DNA of 64,000 bases. Source: Aquabacter sediminis. Lineage in GTDB: Bacteria; Pseudomonadota; Alphaproteobacteria; Rhizobiales; Xanthobacteraceae. Position 1 is the stretch's first letter. Each line of letters begins with the position of its first letter. Shown piece after piece: positions 36,695 through 44,894 of this stretch. A program made the position numbers and the translations under genes. The notes below the pieces were generated by a model. The model searched no databases, was not told the origin of the DNA, and saw nothing but the letters and a program-made list of their open reading frames with translations. Where the stretch lies: positions 434,001 through 498,000 of the forward strand of contig NZ_JARBFX010000001.1 in the NCBI RefSeq assembly GCF_028863665.1, given 5' to 3'.

Positions 36695-36937
36695 ATGCAA
36701 ACGGTCAGCTCTGCACCCATGACGCTCCTGGTGGATGGATCCCGCGTGGTGTTCCGCTCCCTCGACGATGCTGTCGGGTTCATGAAGGGGCACCCGTCCT
36801 ACGAGCATGCCGAAATGCTCATGGACCAGATGGAAGCCGCATCGCACCCCGAACTGGAACGCCGCGCCTGGATGGCCTTCGCCACTTTTACCGAGGCCAT
36901 GGGCATTTCCTCCGGCGCGCCCGCGCGCCTGTCCTGA
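36695..36937 (+). CDS. Small protein resembling DUF982
   Basis: An 80-residue protein with an AAAGGAG ribosome binding site 6 bases before the ATG. The pattern of a beta-hairpin (MTLLVDGSRVVFRSLDDAVGFM) followed by two helices (HAEMLMDQMEAA; ERRAWMAFATFTEAMGI) resembles the DUF982 family common in rhizobia. The family function is unknown. Assignment is by eye and moderate. The gene ends before a short 12-base tandem repeat and a terminator hairpin. Confidence 0.6.
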   Translation: MQTVSSAPMTLLVDGSRVVFRSLDDAVGFMKGHPSYEHAEMLMDQMEAASHPELERRAWMAFATFTEAMGISSGAPARLS

Positions 36938-36942
36938 TCCTT

Positions 36943-36971
36943 TTGCCCATCCTCTTGCCCATCCTCTTGCC
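36943..36971. repeat. Short tandem repeat, 12-base unit
   Basis: TTGCCCATCCTC occurs twice in tandem (36943-36954, 36955-36966), followed by a partial third copy (TTGCC). It lies just after the DUF982-like stop codon and is probably replication slippage with no function. Confidence 0.6.
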
Positions 36972-37024
36972 GTGCGAGGCATGCCGTTTGCGCATGACCT
37001 CGCGCGATGGACGTGCACCCGCGT

Positions 37025-37046
37025 AAGAGCCCCTTTCGGGGCTCTT
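37025..37046 (+). terminator. Hairpin terminator upstream of the EamA gene
   Basis: A 9-base perfect stem (AAGAGCCCC with GGGGCTCTT) and a TTTC loop, 87 bases after the DUF982-like stop. The arm ends in TT followed by CGTCC, so the T-run is short. It likely ends the small-gene transcripts before the transporter. Confidence 0.5.
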
Positions 37047-37061
37047 CGTCCATAAGGGGGC

Positions 37062-37943
37062 ATGCCGCCCCGCAGACTTTCCCTCCCCGGACTCGCCTTT
37101 CTGCTCACCACTGCCACCGGCTGGGGCGTAGCCTGGGTGGTGTTCAAGATCATCCTTGCGGAATGGCCGCCCCTGTTTGCTCGTGGGGTGGCCGGTGTCA
37201 CGGCGGCCGGCCTGCTGGCGATGTTCGCCTTGGCCATGGGGCAATCGCTCTCCGTTCCAAAGGGCGTGCGTCTGCGGCTCGCCGCCGCGGCCTTCGTGAA
37301 CGTCTTCGTCTGGATGGGCTTTGCCTCGCTTTCGCTGCAGTGGCTGACCGTGACGGAGGCCACGCTCATCACTTTCACCATGCCGCTTTGGGCCTCCCTG
37401 ATCGCCTGGCCGGTCTTGGGCGAACGTCCGAGCTGGATGAGCTCCGCAGCGCTGGTGATCGGCTTTTCGGGCATTGTCCTCCTGGTGGCGGGACCTGGCG
37501 TGAGCCATCACGGAGCTCAGGTGCCGGCCATGCTCCTTCCGCTCACCGCCGCCATTCTCTTCGCGCTCGGCAGCGTGATGGCGCGCACGCCCCTCCCCTT
37601 GCCTCCCATCGCCTCCGTCGCTTGGCAGACCGGACTTGGGTGCCTGCCCATGGTGCTGCTGGCGCTGGTGTTCGAGCGACCACAGATCGGACCACTCAGC
37701 CTTAGCGGCTTCTGGGCGATGGCCTATATGACGCTGATCCCCATGGCCGTGTGCTACCTGTCCTGGTTCGCGGCGCTCCGCCGCCTGCCCGCCTCCACCG
37801 CCGCGCTTGGCATGCTCCTGGTCCCCATCGTGGGAACAGCGGGTGCCGCCCTGGTTCTGGGCGAGCCGCTCGGACCGCGCCAGATCCTCGCCTTTGCCCT
37901 GGTGATCTCAGGGGTCGCGCTCGGCCTGCGCGCCCGCGCATGA
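37062..37943 (+). CDS. EamA/DMT family transporter
   Basis: A 293-residue membrane protein with ten predicted segments arranged as two EamA repeats, typical of drug/metabolite exporters such as RhaT/YdcZ-like proteins. Family features include ATGWGVAWVVFKIIL near the N-terminus, VTEATLITFTMPLWASLIAWPVLGERPS at the end of the first repeat, and STAALGMLLVPIVGTAGAALVLGEPLG in the second. The substrate is unknown. It stands alone, with adhC starting 90 bases downstream. Confidence 0.88.
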   Translation: MPPRRLSLPGLAFLLTTATGWGVAWVVFKIILAEWPPLFARGVAGVTAAGLLAMFALAMGQSLSVPKGVRLRLAAAAFVNVFVWMGFASLSLQWLTVTEATLITFTMPLWASLIAWPVLGERPSWMSSAALVIGFSGIVLLVAGPGVSHHGAQVPAMLLPLTAAILFALGSVMARTPLPLPPIASVAWQTGLGCLPMVLLALVFERPQIGPLSLSGFWAMAYMTLIPMAVCYLSWFAALRRLPASTAALGMLLVPIVGTAGAALVLGEPLGPRQILAFALVISGVALGLRARA

Positions 37944-38032
37944 GCGGCGGCAAAAGCGCGGCTGGAGGACGCGGATGTCATCCTTTATGTCTATGCTCAC
38001 GCCAAAATTTCTGACGCAAGAAGGGACAGCCC

Positions 38033-39145
38033 ATGAAGACCCGCGCCGCCGTCGCCTGGGAAGCCAAGAAGCCGCTCACCATCGAAACCATTGAGATTGG
38101 CGGCCCCAAGGCCGGAGAGGTGCTGGTGGAGATCATGGCGACGGGCGTGTGCCACACGGACGCCTACACGCTCGACGGCCTCGATTCGGAGGGCAAGTTC
38201 CCCGCCATTCTCGGCCATGAAGGCGCCGGCATCGTGCGCGAGGTGGGCACGGGCGTGACCTCGCTGAAGGTGGGCGACCATGTCATTCCGCTCTACACGC
38301 CCGAATGCCGCCAGTGCAAAACCTGCCTGTCGCAGCGCTCGAACCTGTGCACCTCCATCCGTGCCACCCAGGGCCAGGGCCTGATGCCCGACCGGACGTC
38401 GCGCTTCTCCTGCGATGGCGGGGAGATCTTCCACTATATGGGCTGCTCGACCTTCTCGAACTTCACCGTGCTGCCCGAGATCGCGCTGGCCAAGGTCCGC
38501 GAGGACGCCCCGTTCGACAAGATCTGCTACATTGGCTGCGGCGTGACCACCGGCATCGGCGCGGTCGTCTACACTGCCAAGGTGTGGCCGGGGGCAAACG
38601 TGGCCGTCTTCGGCCTCGGGGGCATTGGCCTCAACGTGATCCAGGGCGCCCGCATGGTGGGCGCGGACAAGATCATTGGCATCGACATCAATCCCGCCAA
38701 GGTAGAGATGGCGCGGAAGTTCGGCATGACGGATTTCATCAATCCGATGGAGGTGGGCGCCGACAAGGTGGTCTCCGCCATCCAGGACCTGACGGACGGC
38801 GGCGCGGACTTCACCTTCGACTGCACGGGCAATGTCACCGTCATGCGCCAGGCGCTGGAAGCCTGCCATCGCGGCTGGGGCACCTCCATCGTCATCGGCG
38901 TGGCGCCGGCAGGGGCGGAAATCTCCACCCGGCCGTTCCAGCTTGTCACGGGGCGCAACTGGCGCGGTTCCGCCTTCGGCGGCGCGCGCGGGCGCACGGA
39001 CGTGCCGAAGATCGTCGACTGGTACATGGAGGGGAAGATCAACATCGATGATCTCATCACCCACACCATGCCGCTGGACGAGATCAACACCGCCTTCGAC
39101 CTGATGCACGAGGGCAAGTCCATCCGCTCCGTCGTGATCTATTGA
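38033..39145 (+). CDS. adhC: S-(hydroxymethyl)glutathione dehydrogenase / class III alcohol dehydrogenase
   Basis: A 370-residue zinc alcohol dehydrogenase that oxidises the formaldehyde-glutathione adduct to S-formylglutathione. Class III hallmarks include [29 protein letters not shown], the structural-zinc cysteines in [16 protein letters not shown], and [15 protein letters not shown] for NAD. It lies directly before fghA and with it makes up the glutathione-dependent formaldehyde detoxification pathway. An AAGAAGGGA ribosome binding site precedes the start. Confidence 0.95.
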   Translation: MKTRAAVAWEAKKPLTIETIEIGGPKAGEVLVEIMATGVCHTDAYTLDGLDSEGKFPAILGHEGAGIVREVGTGVTSLKVGDHVIPLYTPECRQCKTCLSQRSNLCTSIRATQGQGLMPDRTSRFSCDGGEIFHYMGCSTFSNFTVLPEIALAKVREDAPFDKICYIGCGVTTGIGAVVYTAKVWPGANVAVFGLGGIGLNVIQGARMVGADKIIGIDINPAKVEMARKFGMTDFINPMEVGADKVVSAIQDLTDGGADFTFDCTGNVTVMRQALEACHRGWGTSIVIGVAPAGAEISTRPFQLVTGRNWRGSAFGGARGRTDVPKIVDWYMEGKINIDDLITHTMPLDEINTAFDLMHEGKSIRSVVIY

Positions 39146-39153
39146 GGCGGGTG

Positions 39154-39990
39154 ATGGAGACCGTTTCCACCGCCAAGTCCCATGGCGGGGTGCAGGGCGT
39201 CTATCGCCATGCCTCCGCCGCCACGGGCACGCCCATGACCTTTGCCGTCTTCGTCCCGCCCCAGGCGGCGGCGGGGCCGGTGCCGGTTCTGTGGTATCTG
39301 TCCGGCCTCACATGCACCCATGCCAATGTCATGGAGAAGGGGGAATACCGGGCGGCGGCCGCGGCCCTCGGCCTCATGGTGGTGTGTCCCGACACGTCGC
39401 CGCGTGGCCCCGGCGTGCCGGACGAGCCGGACAACTGGCAATTCGGCTCAGGCGCCGGCTTCTATGTGGACGCGACACAGGCGCCCTATGCCGCCAATTA
39501 CCGCATGGCCTCCTACGTCCTCGACGAGCTCCCCCGCCTGGTGGCGGAGGCGTTTCCCGCGGACATGCAGCGGCAGGGTATCTTCGGCCATTCCATGGGC
39601 GGGCATGGCGCGCTCACGGCGGCGCTGAAGCATCCCGGGCGCTTCCGCTCCTGCTCGGCCTTCGCGCCCATCGTTGAGCCCTCCACGGCCGATTGGTCCC
39701 GGCCGGCGCTGGAGAAATATCTCGGCGCCGATCCGGCCGCATGGCGGGCCTATGACGCCGTCGCGCTAATCGAGGATGGTCACCGCGTGCCCGAACTGCT
39801 GGTGGACCAGGGCACGGCGGACCCGTTCCTGGAGACGGGGCTGCGGCCCCAGCTGCTGGCAGCCGCCTGCAAGAAGGCGGGCATCCCACTCACCCTGAAC
39901 CTGCGGGAGGGGTACGACCACTCTTATTTCTTCATCTCCACCTTCATGGCGGACCATCTGGCCTGGCATGCGGAGCGGCTGAAAGCCTGA
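39154..39990 (+). CDS. fghA: S-formylglutathione hydrolase
   Basis: A 278-residue esterase-D family serine hydrolase that releases formate and glutathione from S-formylglutathione. The nucleophile elbow is GHSMGGHGA, the oxyanion region is LSGLTCTHANVMEKG, and the C-terminal catalytic histidine is in GYDHSYFFI. The ATG at 39154 is 9 bases after the adhC stop with a GAGGCGG site; upstream TTG and GTG codons are less likely starts. It is coupled to adhC. Confidence 0.94.
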   Translation: METVSTAKSHGGVQGVYRHASAATGTPMTFAVFVPPQAAAGPVPVLWYLSGLTCTHANVMEKGEYRAAAAALGLMVVCPDTSPRGPGVPDEPDNWQFGSGAGFYVDATQAPYAANYRMASYVLDELPRLVAEAFPADMQRQGIFGHSMGGHGALTAALKHPGRFRSCSAFAPIVEPSTADWSRPALEKYLGADPAAWRAYDAVALIEDGHRVPELLVDQGTADPFLETGLRPQLLAAACKKAGIPLTLNLREGYDHSYFFISTFMADHLAWHAERLKA

Positions 39991-40010
39991 GGGTCTCGAC
40001 CTCTTGATTA

Positions 40011-40055
40011 CCTAGGACAAACGCCCTAGAAGTTTTTTAGGGCGTTTGTCCTAGG
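40011..40055. promoter_or_regulatory. Perfect 18-base inverted repeat before the TetR gene
   Basis: The arms 40011-40028 (CCTAGGACAAACGCCCTA) and 40038-40055 are exact reverse complements around a 9-base T-rich loop. Each arm is itself roughly palindromic (TAGGAC...GCCCTA), so it resembles two TetR half-operators placed back to back 42 bases ahead of the TetR start. No T-run follows either arm, so a terminator is less likely. See the findings. Confidence 0.6.
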
Positions 40056-40096
40056 CCTGTCCTGCCCTTCGGAAGGCCGAGGCCCCGGAGGTTCCC

Positions 40097-40684
40097 ATGG
40101 GCGCGAGCCACACCCGCCAGCAGATTGTCGCGGCCGCCGACCGGCTCTTTTATGAGCGCGGCTTTGAAGCCACCTCGTTCGCCGACATCGCCCAGGCGGT
40201 GGGCCTCTCGCGCGGCAATTTCTACTATCATTTCAAGACCAAGGACGAGATCCTCGCGGCAGTCATCGCGTTCCGCCTCGATGCGACGCGCGCCATGCTG
40301 GAGGCCTGGGAGGCGGCGGCACCCCTCCCTCTGGAGCGCATCCGCAGCTTCGTCCACATCCTCATCATGAACCGCGCGAAGATCATGGCGCATGGTTGCC
40401 CGGTGGGCACGCTCTGCAATGAGCTCTCCAAGCTCGACCATGCGGCCAGGGGCGATGCCGCCGCCATTTTCGGTCTCTTCCGGACCTGGCTCGCGCGGCA
40501 GTTCGCGGCTCTCGGCCGGACTGAGGACGCGGACGCCCTCGCTCTCCATGTGCTGATGCGCAGCCAGGGCGTGGCGACGCTGGTCACCGCCTTCCGGGAT
40601 GAAGCGTTCCTGGACCGGGAGGTGGCGGAGATGGACTCCTGGCTCGCGACGCTTCCTCCCCCCGCCTCTCCCCTTACCGCCTGA
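40097..40684 (+). CDS. TetR family transcriptional regulator
   Basis: A 195-residue TetR-type repressor. The DNA-binding helix-turn-helix at about 25-50 reads TSFADIAQAVGLSRGNFYYHFKTKDEIL. The ligand domain contains a HGCPVGTLCNEL segment with two cysteines, similar to electrophile-sensing relatives (NemR/AcuR-like), but this is inference. A GGAGG site precedes the ATG. It is followed 11 bases later by a YciI-like gene, which is probably in the same operon. Confidence 0.9.
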   Translation: MGASHTRQQIVAAADRLFYERGFEATSFADIAQAVGLSRGNFYYHFKTKDEILAAVIAFRLDATRAMLEAWEAAAPLPLERIRSFVHILIMNRAKIMAHGCPVGTLCNELSKLDHAARGDAAAIFGLFRTWLARQFAALGRTEDADALALHVLMRSQGVATLVTAFRDEAFLDREVAEMDSWLATLPPPASPLTA

Positions 40685-40695
40685 AGGAGCCTGTC

Positions 40696-40980
40696 ATGTT
40701 CGTCATCACCTTGCGCTTTGCCGACAAGAGCCGCGCCCCCGCTTTCATGGAGGGCCACAATGCCTGGCTCCGGCAGGGGTTCGAGGACGGCATTTTCCTC
40801 GCCGCCGGCAGCCTCCAGCCCACGGGCGGCGGCGCCATCCTGGCCCACCGGGCGGACCGGCCGGCCATCGAGGCGCGGGTTCAGGAGGACCCGTTCGTGC
40901 GGGAGGGCGTCGTCAGCGCGGACATTCTGGAATTCACCCCAGGCCGCACCGACGCCCGGCTCGACTTCCTGAGAGCCTAG
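40696..40980 (+). CDS. YciI-like protein
   Basis: A 94-residue ferredoxin-fold YciI/YCII family protein (MFVITLRFADKSRAPAFMEGH, with a histidine typical of the family). Its reaction is unknown. It follows the TetR gene in the same direction with a GAAGGAG site and 11 bases between, so it is likely under the same regulator. It converges on the LysR gene with 3 bases between the stops. Confidence 0.82.
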   Translation: MFVITLRFADKSRAPAFMEGHNAWLRQGFEDGIFLAAGSLQPTGGGAILAHRADRPAIEARVQEDPFVREGVVSADILEFTPGRTDARLDFLRA

Positions 40981-40983
40981 ACC

Positions 40984-41844
40984 TCACGCTCCCCCGTCGA
41001 CCTGCGCCAGGAGCCATGCCTCCAGGCGATCCAGGTATCGCGGATTGCGCGGCCGGGACCGGCGGAGGAAGTGGTTGCCCTCCTCCAGTTCCACCACATC
41101 CCCCAGCAGCACCAATCGGCCGGAGGCCAGGTGCGCATCCAGGAAGCGCCTGTCGGTCAGCACAACTCCGGCCCCCGCCAGCGCCGCCTCCAGCGCTTGG
41201 GCGCGGTTTTCCACCACCATCCCGCCCTCGCGCAGTGTTCCCGCGGCCCCAGTGGCGGCCCACCATCGCGACCAGTCGCGGAACCGGACCCTTGCGCGGA
41301 TGACCGGCCATGTGTGCGGCACACCCCCGGCGCAGGCGGGCGCGGCGGCCGGCACCAGCGTCTCGCGGAACAGGAGGCGCGACGGGAGCCCTGGCCACGG
41401 GCCGATCCCGTGGCGAATGGCGCAGTCCACATCCTCCTCCTCGAAATCCACCACCCGCTGGGTGCTGAGGATGGCCAACTCGATGTCCGGATGGGCGCGC
41501 TGGAAATCCGGCAGGCGCGGCAGCAGCCAGTTGGCGGCGAATGTGTTCACCGTCGATAGCCGCACCTGTCGCAAGCGCCTCTGCAGCGGCGCCACCGCCG
41601 CCTCGATCTTCTCCAGCGCATCCCCCATGGCCGCCAGCAGGGCGATGCCCTCGTCCGTGAGCGCGCACAGGCGACCCTCGGGCGCCACAAGGCATGCGCC
41701 CAGTTCCCGTTCCAGGTCGGCGATGCGGTGGGCCAGCGCCGATCGCGAGATGCCCAGTGCGGCCGCGGCCTCCGCCTGCCGGCCGTGTCGGGCCAAGGCA
41801 GACAAGGCGGACAGGCCGCGAAGAGAGGGAAGGTTCGACGCCAT
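40984..41844 (-). CDS. LysR family transcriptional regulator (GcvA-like)
   Basis: A 286-residue LysR protein. The winged helix-turn-helix is at about 15-60 (ALARHGRQAEAAAALGISRSALAHRIADLERELG), with a substrate-binding domain after it (STVNTFAANWLLPRLPDFQRAHPDIELAI, GcvA-like). It is divergent from the cupin gene across 116 bases that contain a perfect T-N11-A palindrome, so it probably controls the cupin/NTF2-like pair and itself. Confidence 0.9.
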   Translation of the reverse strand: MASNLPSLRGLSALSALARHGRQAEAAAALGISRSALAHRIADLERELGACLVAPEGRLCALTDEGIALLAAMGDALEKIEAAVAPLQRRLRQVRLSTVNTFAANWLLPRLPDFQRAHPDIELAILSTQRVVDFEEEDVDCAIRHGIGPWPGLPSRLLFRETLVPAAAPACAGGVPHTWPVIRARVRFRDWSRWWAATGAAGTLREGGMVVENRAQALEAALAGAGVVLTDRRFLDAHLASGRLVLLGDVVELEEGNHFLRRSRPRNPRYLDRLEAWLLAQVDGGA

Positions 41845-41888
41845 GGCTCAGGACCTGCACAGGGGCACGTGAGGCCAGCGCCCGCATC

Positions 41889-41905
41889 GGTGAGAAGTTC
41901 TCACC
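41889..41905. promoter_or_regulatory. LysR binding box
   Basis: GGTGAGAA and TTCTCACC are perfect 8-base inverted arms around a single G, and the core reads T-N11-A (TGAGAAGTTCTCA), the classical LysR operator. It lies in the spacer between the LysR gene and the cupin gene. Confidence 0.65.
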
Positions 41906-41960
41906 ATTATTAGGCCATGAATGGGTTAGCCTCCAGGCTCTTCACGACGGAGCGCCTTCC

Positions 41961-42434
41961 ATGACAAGCCCCGCGCGCACGCCCCTTGATGCCTTCCACG
42001 TGCCGCCCCGCAGCCGACCCTCGAACTACCCGCCCGTTTTCGCCGCACGCATGGCGGGCCGGCAGAAGCGCGCCCTGGGCGATGCCTTTGGCCTGTCCCG
42101 TTTCGGGGTCAACCTCACCATCCTCGCACCCGGCGGCCAATCCGCGCTGCTGCACCGGCACACAAGGCAAGAGGAGTTCGTCTTCATCCTCAAGGGACAT
42201 CCCACCCTGCGCACCGACGCGGGCGAGCATGACTTGCGGCCCGGCATGTGCGTGGGATTTCCCGCCAACGGCCTCGCCCATCATCTGGTCAACCGAACGG
42301 AGGAGGACGTGCACTATCTGGAGGTGGGCGACCGGGACCCGCAGGATGCCGCCTCCTATCCGGAAGACGACCTCCAGGCCACGTACGCCCCTGAGGGCTG
42401 GACCTTCACCCATAAGGACGGCACGCCATGGTGA
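41961..42434 (+). CDS. Cupin domain protein
   Basis: A 157-residue single-domain cupin. The metal-binding motif 1 region is LLHRHTRQEEFVFILKGHPTLRT, with the second motif in GMCVGFPANGLAHHLVN, followed by a tail with YLEVGDRDP. The small-molecule substrate is unknown. The start at 41961 fits the family better than the longer frame reaching 41694. Its end overlaps the next gene by 7 bases, and a LysR regulator is divergent. Confidence 0.85.
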   Translation: MTSPARTPLDAFHVPPRSRPSNYPPVFAARMAGRQKRALGDAFGLSRFGVNLTILAPGGQSALLHRHTRQEEFVFILKGHPTLRTDAGEHDLRPGMCVGFPANGLAHHLVNRTEEDVHYLEVGDRDPQDAASYPEDDLQATYAPEGWTFTHKDGTPW

Positions 42435-42841
42435 GCGGCCCCCTTTCCCGGCCCCTCTCCCGCGCGGAGATGATCCAGCATGCCCAGGATTGGATCGCTG
42501 CGTGGAACCGCCGCGACGTGGCGGCTGTTGCCAGCGCCTTCGCGCCCGACGCCCGCTTTCGCAGCCCGTTGGCACGGCAGGTGACCGGCCGGGCCGAACT
42601 TCACGGGCGCGAGGCCATTGCCCGCTACTGGACGGATGCCCTCGCTCGCATCGGCCATCTCAGCTTCCGCCTTCAGGATGTGGTCTGCGACGAGCCCGGA
42701 CAGACCATGGTGGTTGTCTATGAGGCCACCCTCGATGGCCCGCCGCGCCGCGCCTGTGAGATCTTCCGGTTCGAGAACGGCCTGAAGCGCGAGGCCGAGG
42801 CACTGTATGGCGATGCCCCGCCCCACCCCGTTCCCGCATGA
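42428..42841 (+). CDS. SnoaL/NTF2-like protein
   Basis: A 137-residue alpha-plus-beta barrel protein of the nuclear transport factor 2-like superfamily: an N-terminal helix (AEMIQHAQDWIAAWNRRD), FAPDARFRSPLA and LHGREAIARYWTDAL. The superfamily includes isomerases and hydratases, so no reaction can be named. Its ATG overlaps the cupin stop, so the two are cotranscribed. Confidence 0.82.
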   Translation: MVSGPLSRPLSRAEMIQHAQDWIAAWNRRDVAAVASAFAPDARFRSPLARQVTGRAELHGREAIARYWTDALARIGHLSFRLQDVVCDEPGQTMVVVYEATLDGPPRRACEIFRFENGLKREAEALYGDAPPHPVPA

Positions 42842-42879
42842 GACATCCGGTGCCGCCGAACCGGCACCGGTCGCCCCCC

Positions 42880-43254
42880 TCAGGCGACGGGCAGCCCGTT
42901 CCCAACCGACCAGTTCTCCTTCGGTTCATCGTGCACCACGATGAACACATCCTCCGGCCGCAGGCCCGGCTTCTCGCTCAGCACCTCCACGATGCGCCGG
43001 AACAGCGCCGCCTTCTGCGCCGCCGTGCGCGTGTTGAAGACGGTGATGTCGATATAGAGCACATCCTCGCTGCGCAGCACGCCATAGGCCGGACCGGTGC
43101 GGAAATTGGCGGCGGGATGCTCGGACAAGGTCATGAAGTGATCGCCTTCGGGCACGTCAAGTGCGTCGCGCAGGGCCACATAGAGCCCGTCCAGGATGGC
43201 CTGGCGATAGGCGGTGGGCTTTCCGGCCCGCATGGACACGTGGATGAGCGGCAT
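42880..43254 (-). CDS. Tautomerase family protein
   Basis: A 124-residue protein of the tautomerase superfamily. The catalytic proline directly follows the start methionine (MPLIHVSMRAG), as in 4-oxalocrotonate tautomerases and malonate semialdehyde decarboxylases, and a PEDVFIVVHDEPKENWSVGNG block closes the domain. The substrate is unknown. A longer frame reaches 43695, but the N-terminal proline would then be lost. It is divergent from a LysR gene. Confidence 0.85.
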   Translation of the reverse strand: MPLIHVSMRAGKPTAYRQAILDGLYVALRDALDVPEGDHFMTLSEHPAANFRTGPAYGVLRSEDVLYIDITVFNTRTAAQKAALFRRIVEVLSEKPGLRPEDVFIVVHDEPKENWSVGNGLPVA

Positions 43255-43310
43255 GTGCTGTCCTTTCCGGTTGGAGGACAGGACCATAGGCGCGACGCGA
43301 ACATTCGAAT

Positions 43311-43341
43311 ATGCTATCATTGCTGATATCAAAGATAGCAT
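43311..43341. promoter_or_regulatory. Inverted repeat in the LysR/tautomerase divergent promoter
   Basis: ATGCTATC (43311-43318) and GATAGCAT (43334-43341) are perfect 8-base arms with a 15-base spacer, and the spacer contains the smaller repeat TATCA-TTGC-TGATA overlapping the left arm. The region is AT-rich and lies directly before the LysR start, so it is a likely LysR operator and promoter. Confidence 0.55.
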
Positions 43342-43347
43342 TTTGAA

Positions 43348-44202
43348 ATGGATGAACCTCTTCCCCTCGACGCGGTACGCGCCTTCGTCGCCATCGCCGA
43401 TTTGAGCTCCTTCACGCGCGCAGCCGAGGCATTGGGCACAACGCAGGCCGCCGTCAGCCTCAAGCTGAAGCGCCTGGAAGACCGGTTGGGCTGCCGGCTG
43501 GTGGAGCGCACGCCCCGCCACGTCCAGCTCTCTGCGCGCGGCGATGCCTTCCTCGATCACGCCCGCGCGCTGCTCGAGGCCCATGACCGTGCACTCGCCG
43601 CCTGGAGCACGCAGCGGCAGCGCCTTGCCATTGGCATCAGCGACCATGTGGCCGGGCCTGAACTGCCAGGCCTGATCGCGCGCATGAACGCGCAAGACCC
43701 TCAGTTGGTGATGGAAATCCGCATCGGCTCATCCGCCGACCTGCTGCGCAGCTTCGACCGGCGGGAGCTCGACACCGTGCTCGTGCGGTTCGAAGCCGGA
43801 CGCGACGATGGCACACGGATCGCCGAGGAAAGGTTCGGCTGGTTCGCGGCGCCCCATTGGCAGCACCGCGCCGGCGCGCCCTTGCCGCTCGCCACCATGG
43901 CCGAGCCGTGCGGCGTGCGGGCGCTGGCGGGCCGGCTGCTGGACGAGGCGGGCCTCGCCTGGTGCGAGGTGTTCGTGGGCGGCGGGGTCTCCACCGTGGC
44001 GGCGGCGGTCATGGCGGGGCTGGGCATCGCCGCACTTTCCCCGCGCATGCTGCCACTGGGCGCCCTGGAGGTGGGGCGCCGACTTGGCCTTCCCGACCTG
44101 CCCCGCCTGCCCGTGATGCTTCATAGCCGCGTCGCCGATCCCCGCCCCCGCGCGGCGCTCGATGCCCTGGCGGCAGCGTTCCGCGCGTCGGTGCGGAGTT
44201 AG
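43348..44202 (+). CDS. LysR family transcriptional regulator
   Basis: A 284-residue LysR protein. The helix-turn-helix is at about 15-55 (FVAIADLSSFTRAAEALGTTQAAVSLKLKRLEDRLG), and the ligand domain starts near residue 90 (RLAIGISDHVAGPELPGLIAR). The divergent neighbour encodes a tautomerase; the pair is probably one regulon. The operator overlaps the region just upstream of the start. It converges on the L,D-transpeptidase gene. Confidence 0.92.
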   Translation: MDEPLPLDAVRAFVAIADLSSFTRAAEALGTTQAAVSLKLKRLEDRLGCRLVERTPRHVQLSARGDAFLDHARALLEAHDRALAAWSTQRQRLAIGISDHVAGPELPGLIARMNAQDPQLVMEIRIGSSADLLRSFDRRELDTVLVRFEAGRDDGTRIAEERFGWFAAPHWQHRAGAPLPLATMAEPCGVRALAGRLLDEAGLAWCEVFVGGGVSTVAAAVMAGLGIAALSPRMLPLGALEVGRRLGLPDLPRLPVMLHSRVADPRPRAALDALAAAFRASVRS

Positions 44203-44207
44203 GGCCC

Positions 44208-44894
44208 TCAGCCCGGCAGCACCACCACCTTGGCGCCGTCCGGTACGCGGCCATAAAGATCGATGATGTCCTGGTTCATCAGGCGGATGCAGCCGGAGGA
44301 CACGGCTTCGCCGATGGACCAGGGCTCGTTGGTGCCGTGGATGCGATAAAGCGTGTCCTGGCCGTTCTTGAACAGATAGAGGGCGCGGGCGCCCAGCGGG
44401 TTCTGCGGCCCACCCGGCATGCCATTCTTCCAGGGGCCGTTGCGCTCCGGCTCGCGGGCGATCATGGCGTCGGTGGGCCGCCAGCTGGGCCAGGTGCGCT
44501 TGTAGCCCACATTGGCTGTGCCGGAGAATTCCAACCCCTCTTTCCCCACGCCTACCCCGTAGCGCAGCGCCATCCCGTTTTCCTGCACCAGATAGAGGAA
44601 GCGGTTGGCGGGATCGACCACCAGGGTGCCCGTGCCGTAGGACGTGGGATTGGGCACCAATTGCCGAATGTAGCGCGGTTTCAGCTCCATGGGATCGACG
44701 CCGGGAATGTCGAAGCCGCCATCCACCCGCCCTCCATAGCGCGCGGCATCGGCGGGCGAAACCAGCGGCTGCGGCGCCGGTGCGGGGGGCGGCGAGCGGT
44801 CGGTCACACAGGCTGCAAGCACCAGGGGCGAGGCAAGGACGCACAGCAGCGTGCGGCGCGAAAACTGGCGCTGATCATCGGAGGGGGCAGTCAT
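44208..44894 (-). CDS. L,D-transpeptidase lipoprotein (YkuD domain)
   Basis: A 228-residue envelope enzyme expected to form 3-3 crosslinks in peptidoglycan or anchor proteins to it. The N-terminus shows RRTLLCVLASPLVLAAC, a lipobox whose cysteine would be lipidated, preceded by a twin-arginine-like pair. The YkuD catalytic signature HGTNEPWSIGEAVSSGCIRL contains the catalytic cysteine. The start at 44894 gives a normal signal sequence. It is divergent from the QseB/PmrA-type regulator, so it could be one of its targets. Confidence 0.9.
   Translation of the reverse strand: MTAPSDDQRQFSRRTLLCVLASPLVLAACVTDRSPPPAPAPQPLVSPADAARYGGRVDGGFDIPGVDPMELKPRYIRQLVPNPTSYGTGTLVVDPANRFLYLVQENGMALRYGVGVGKEGLEFSGTANVGYKRTWPSWRPTDAMIAREPERNGPWKNGMPGGPQNPLGARALYLFKNGQDTLYRIHGTNEPWSIGEAVSSGCIRLMNQDIIDLYGRVPDGAKVVVLPG

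Noticed and set aside
36943-36971. Tandem repeats as a CRISPR fragment
   Set aside because: The units are 12 bases and directly adjacent with no spacers. They are simple slippage repeats.
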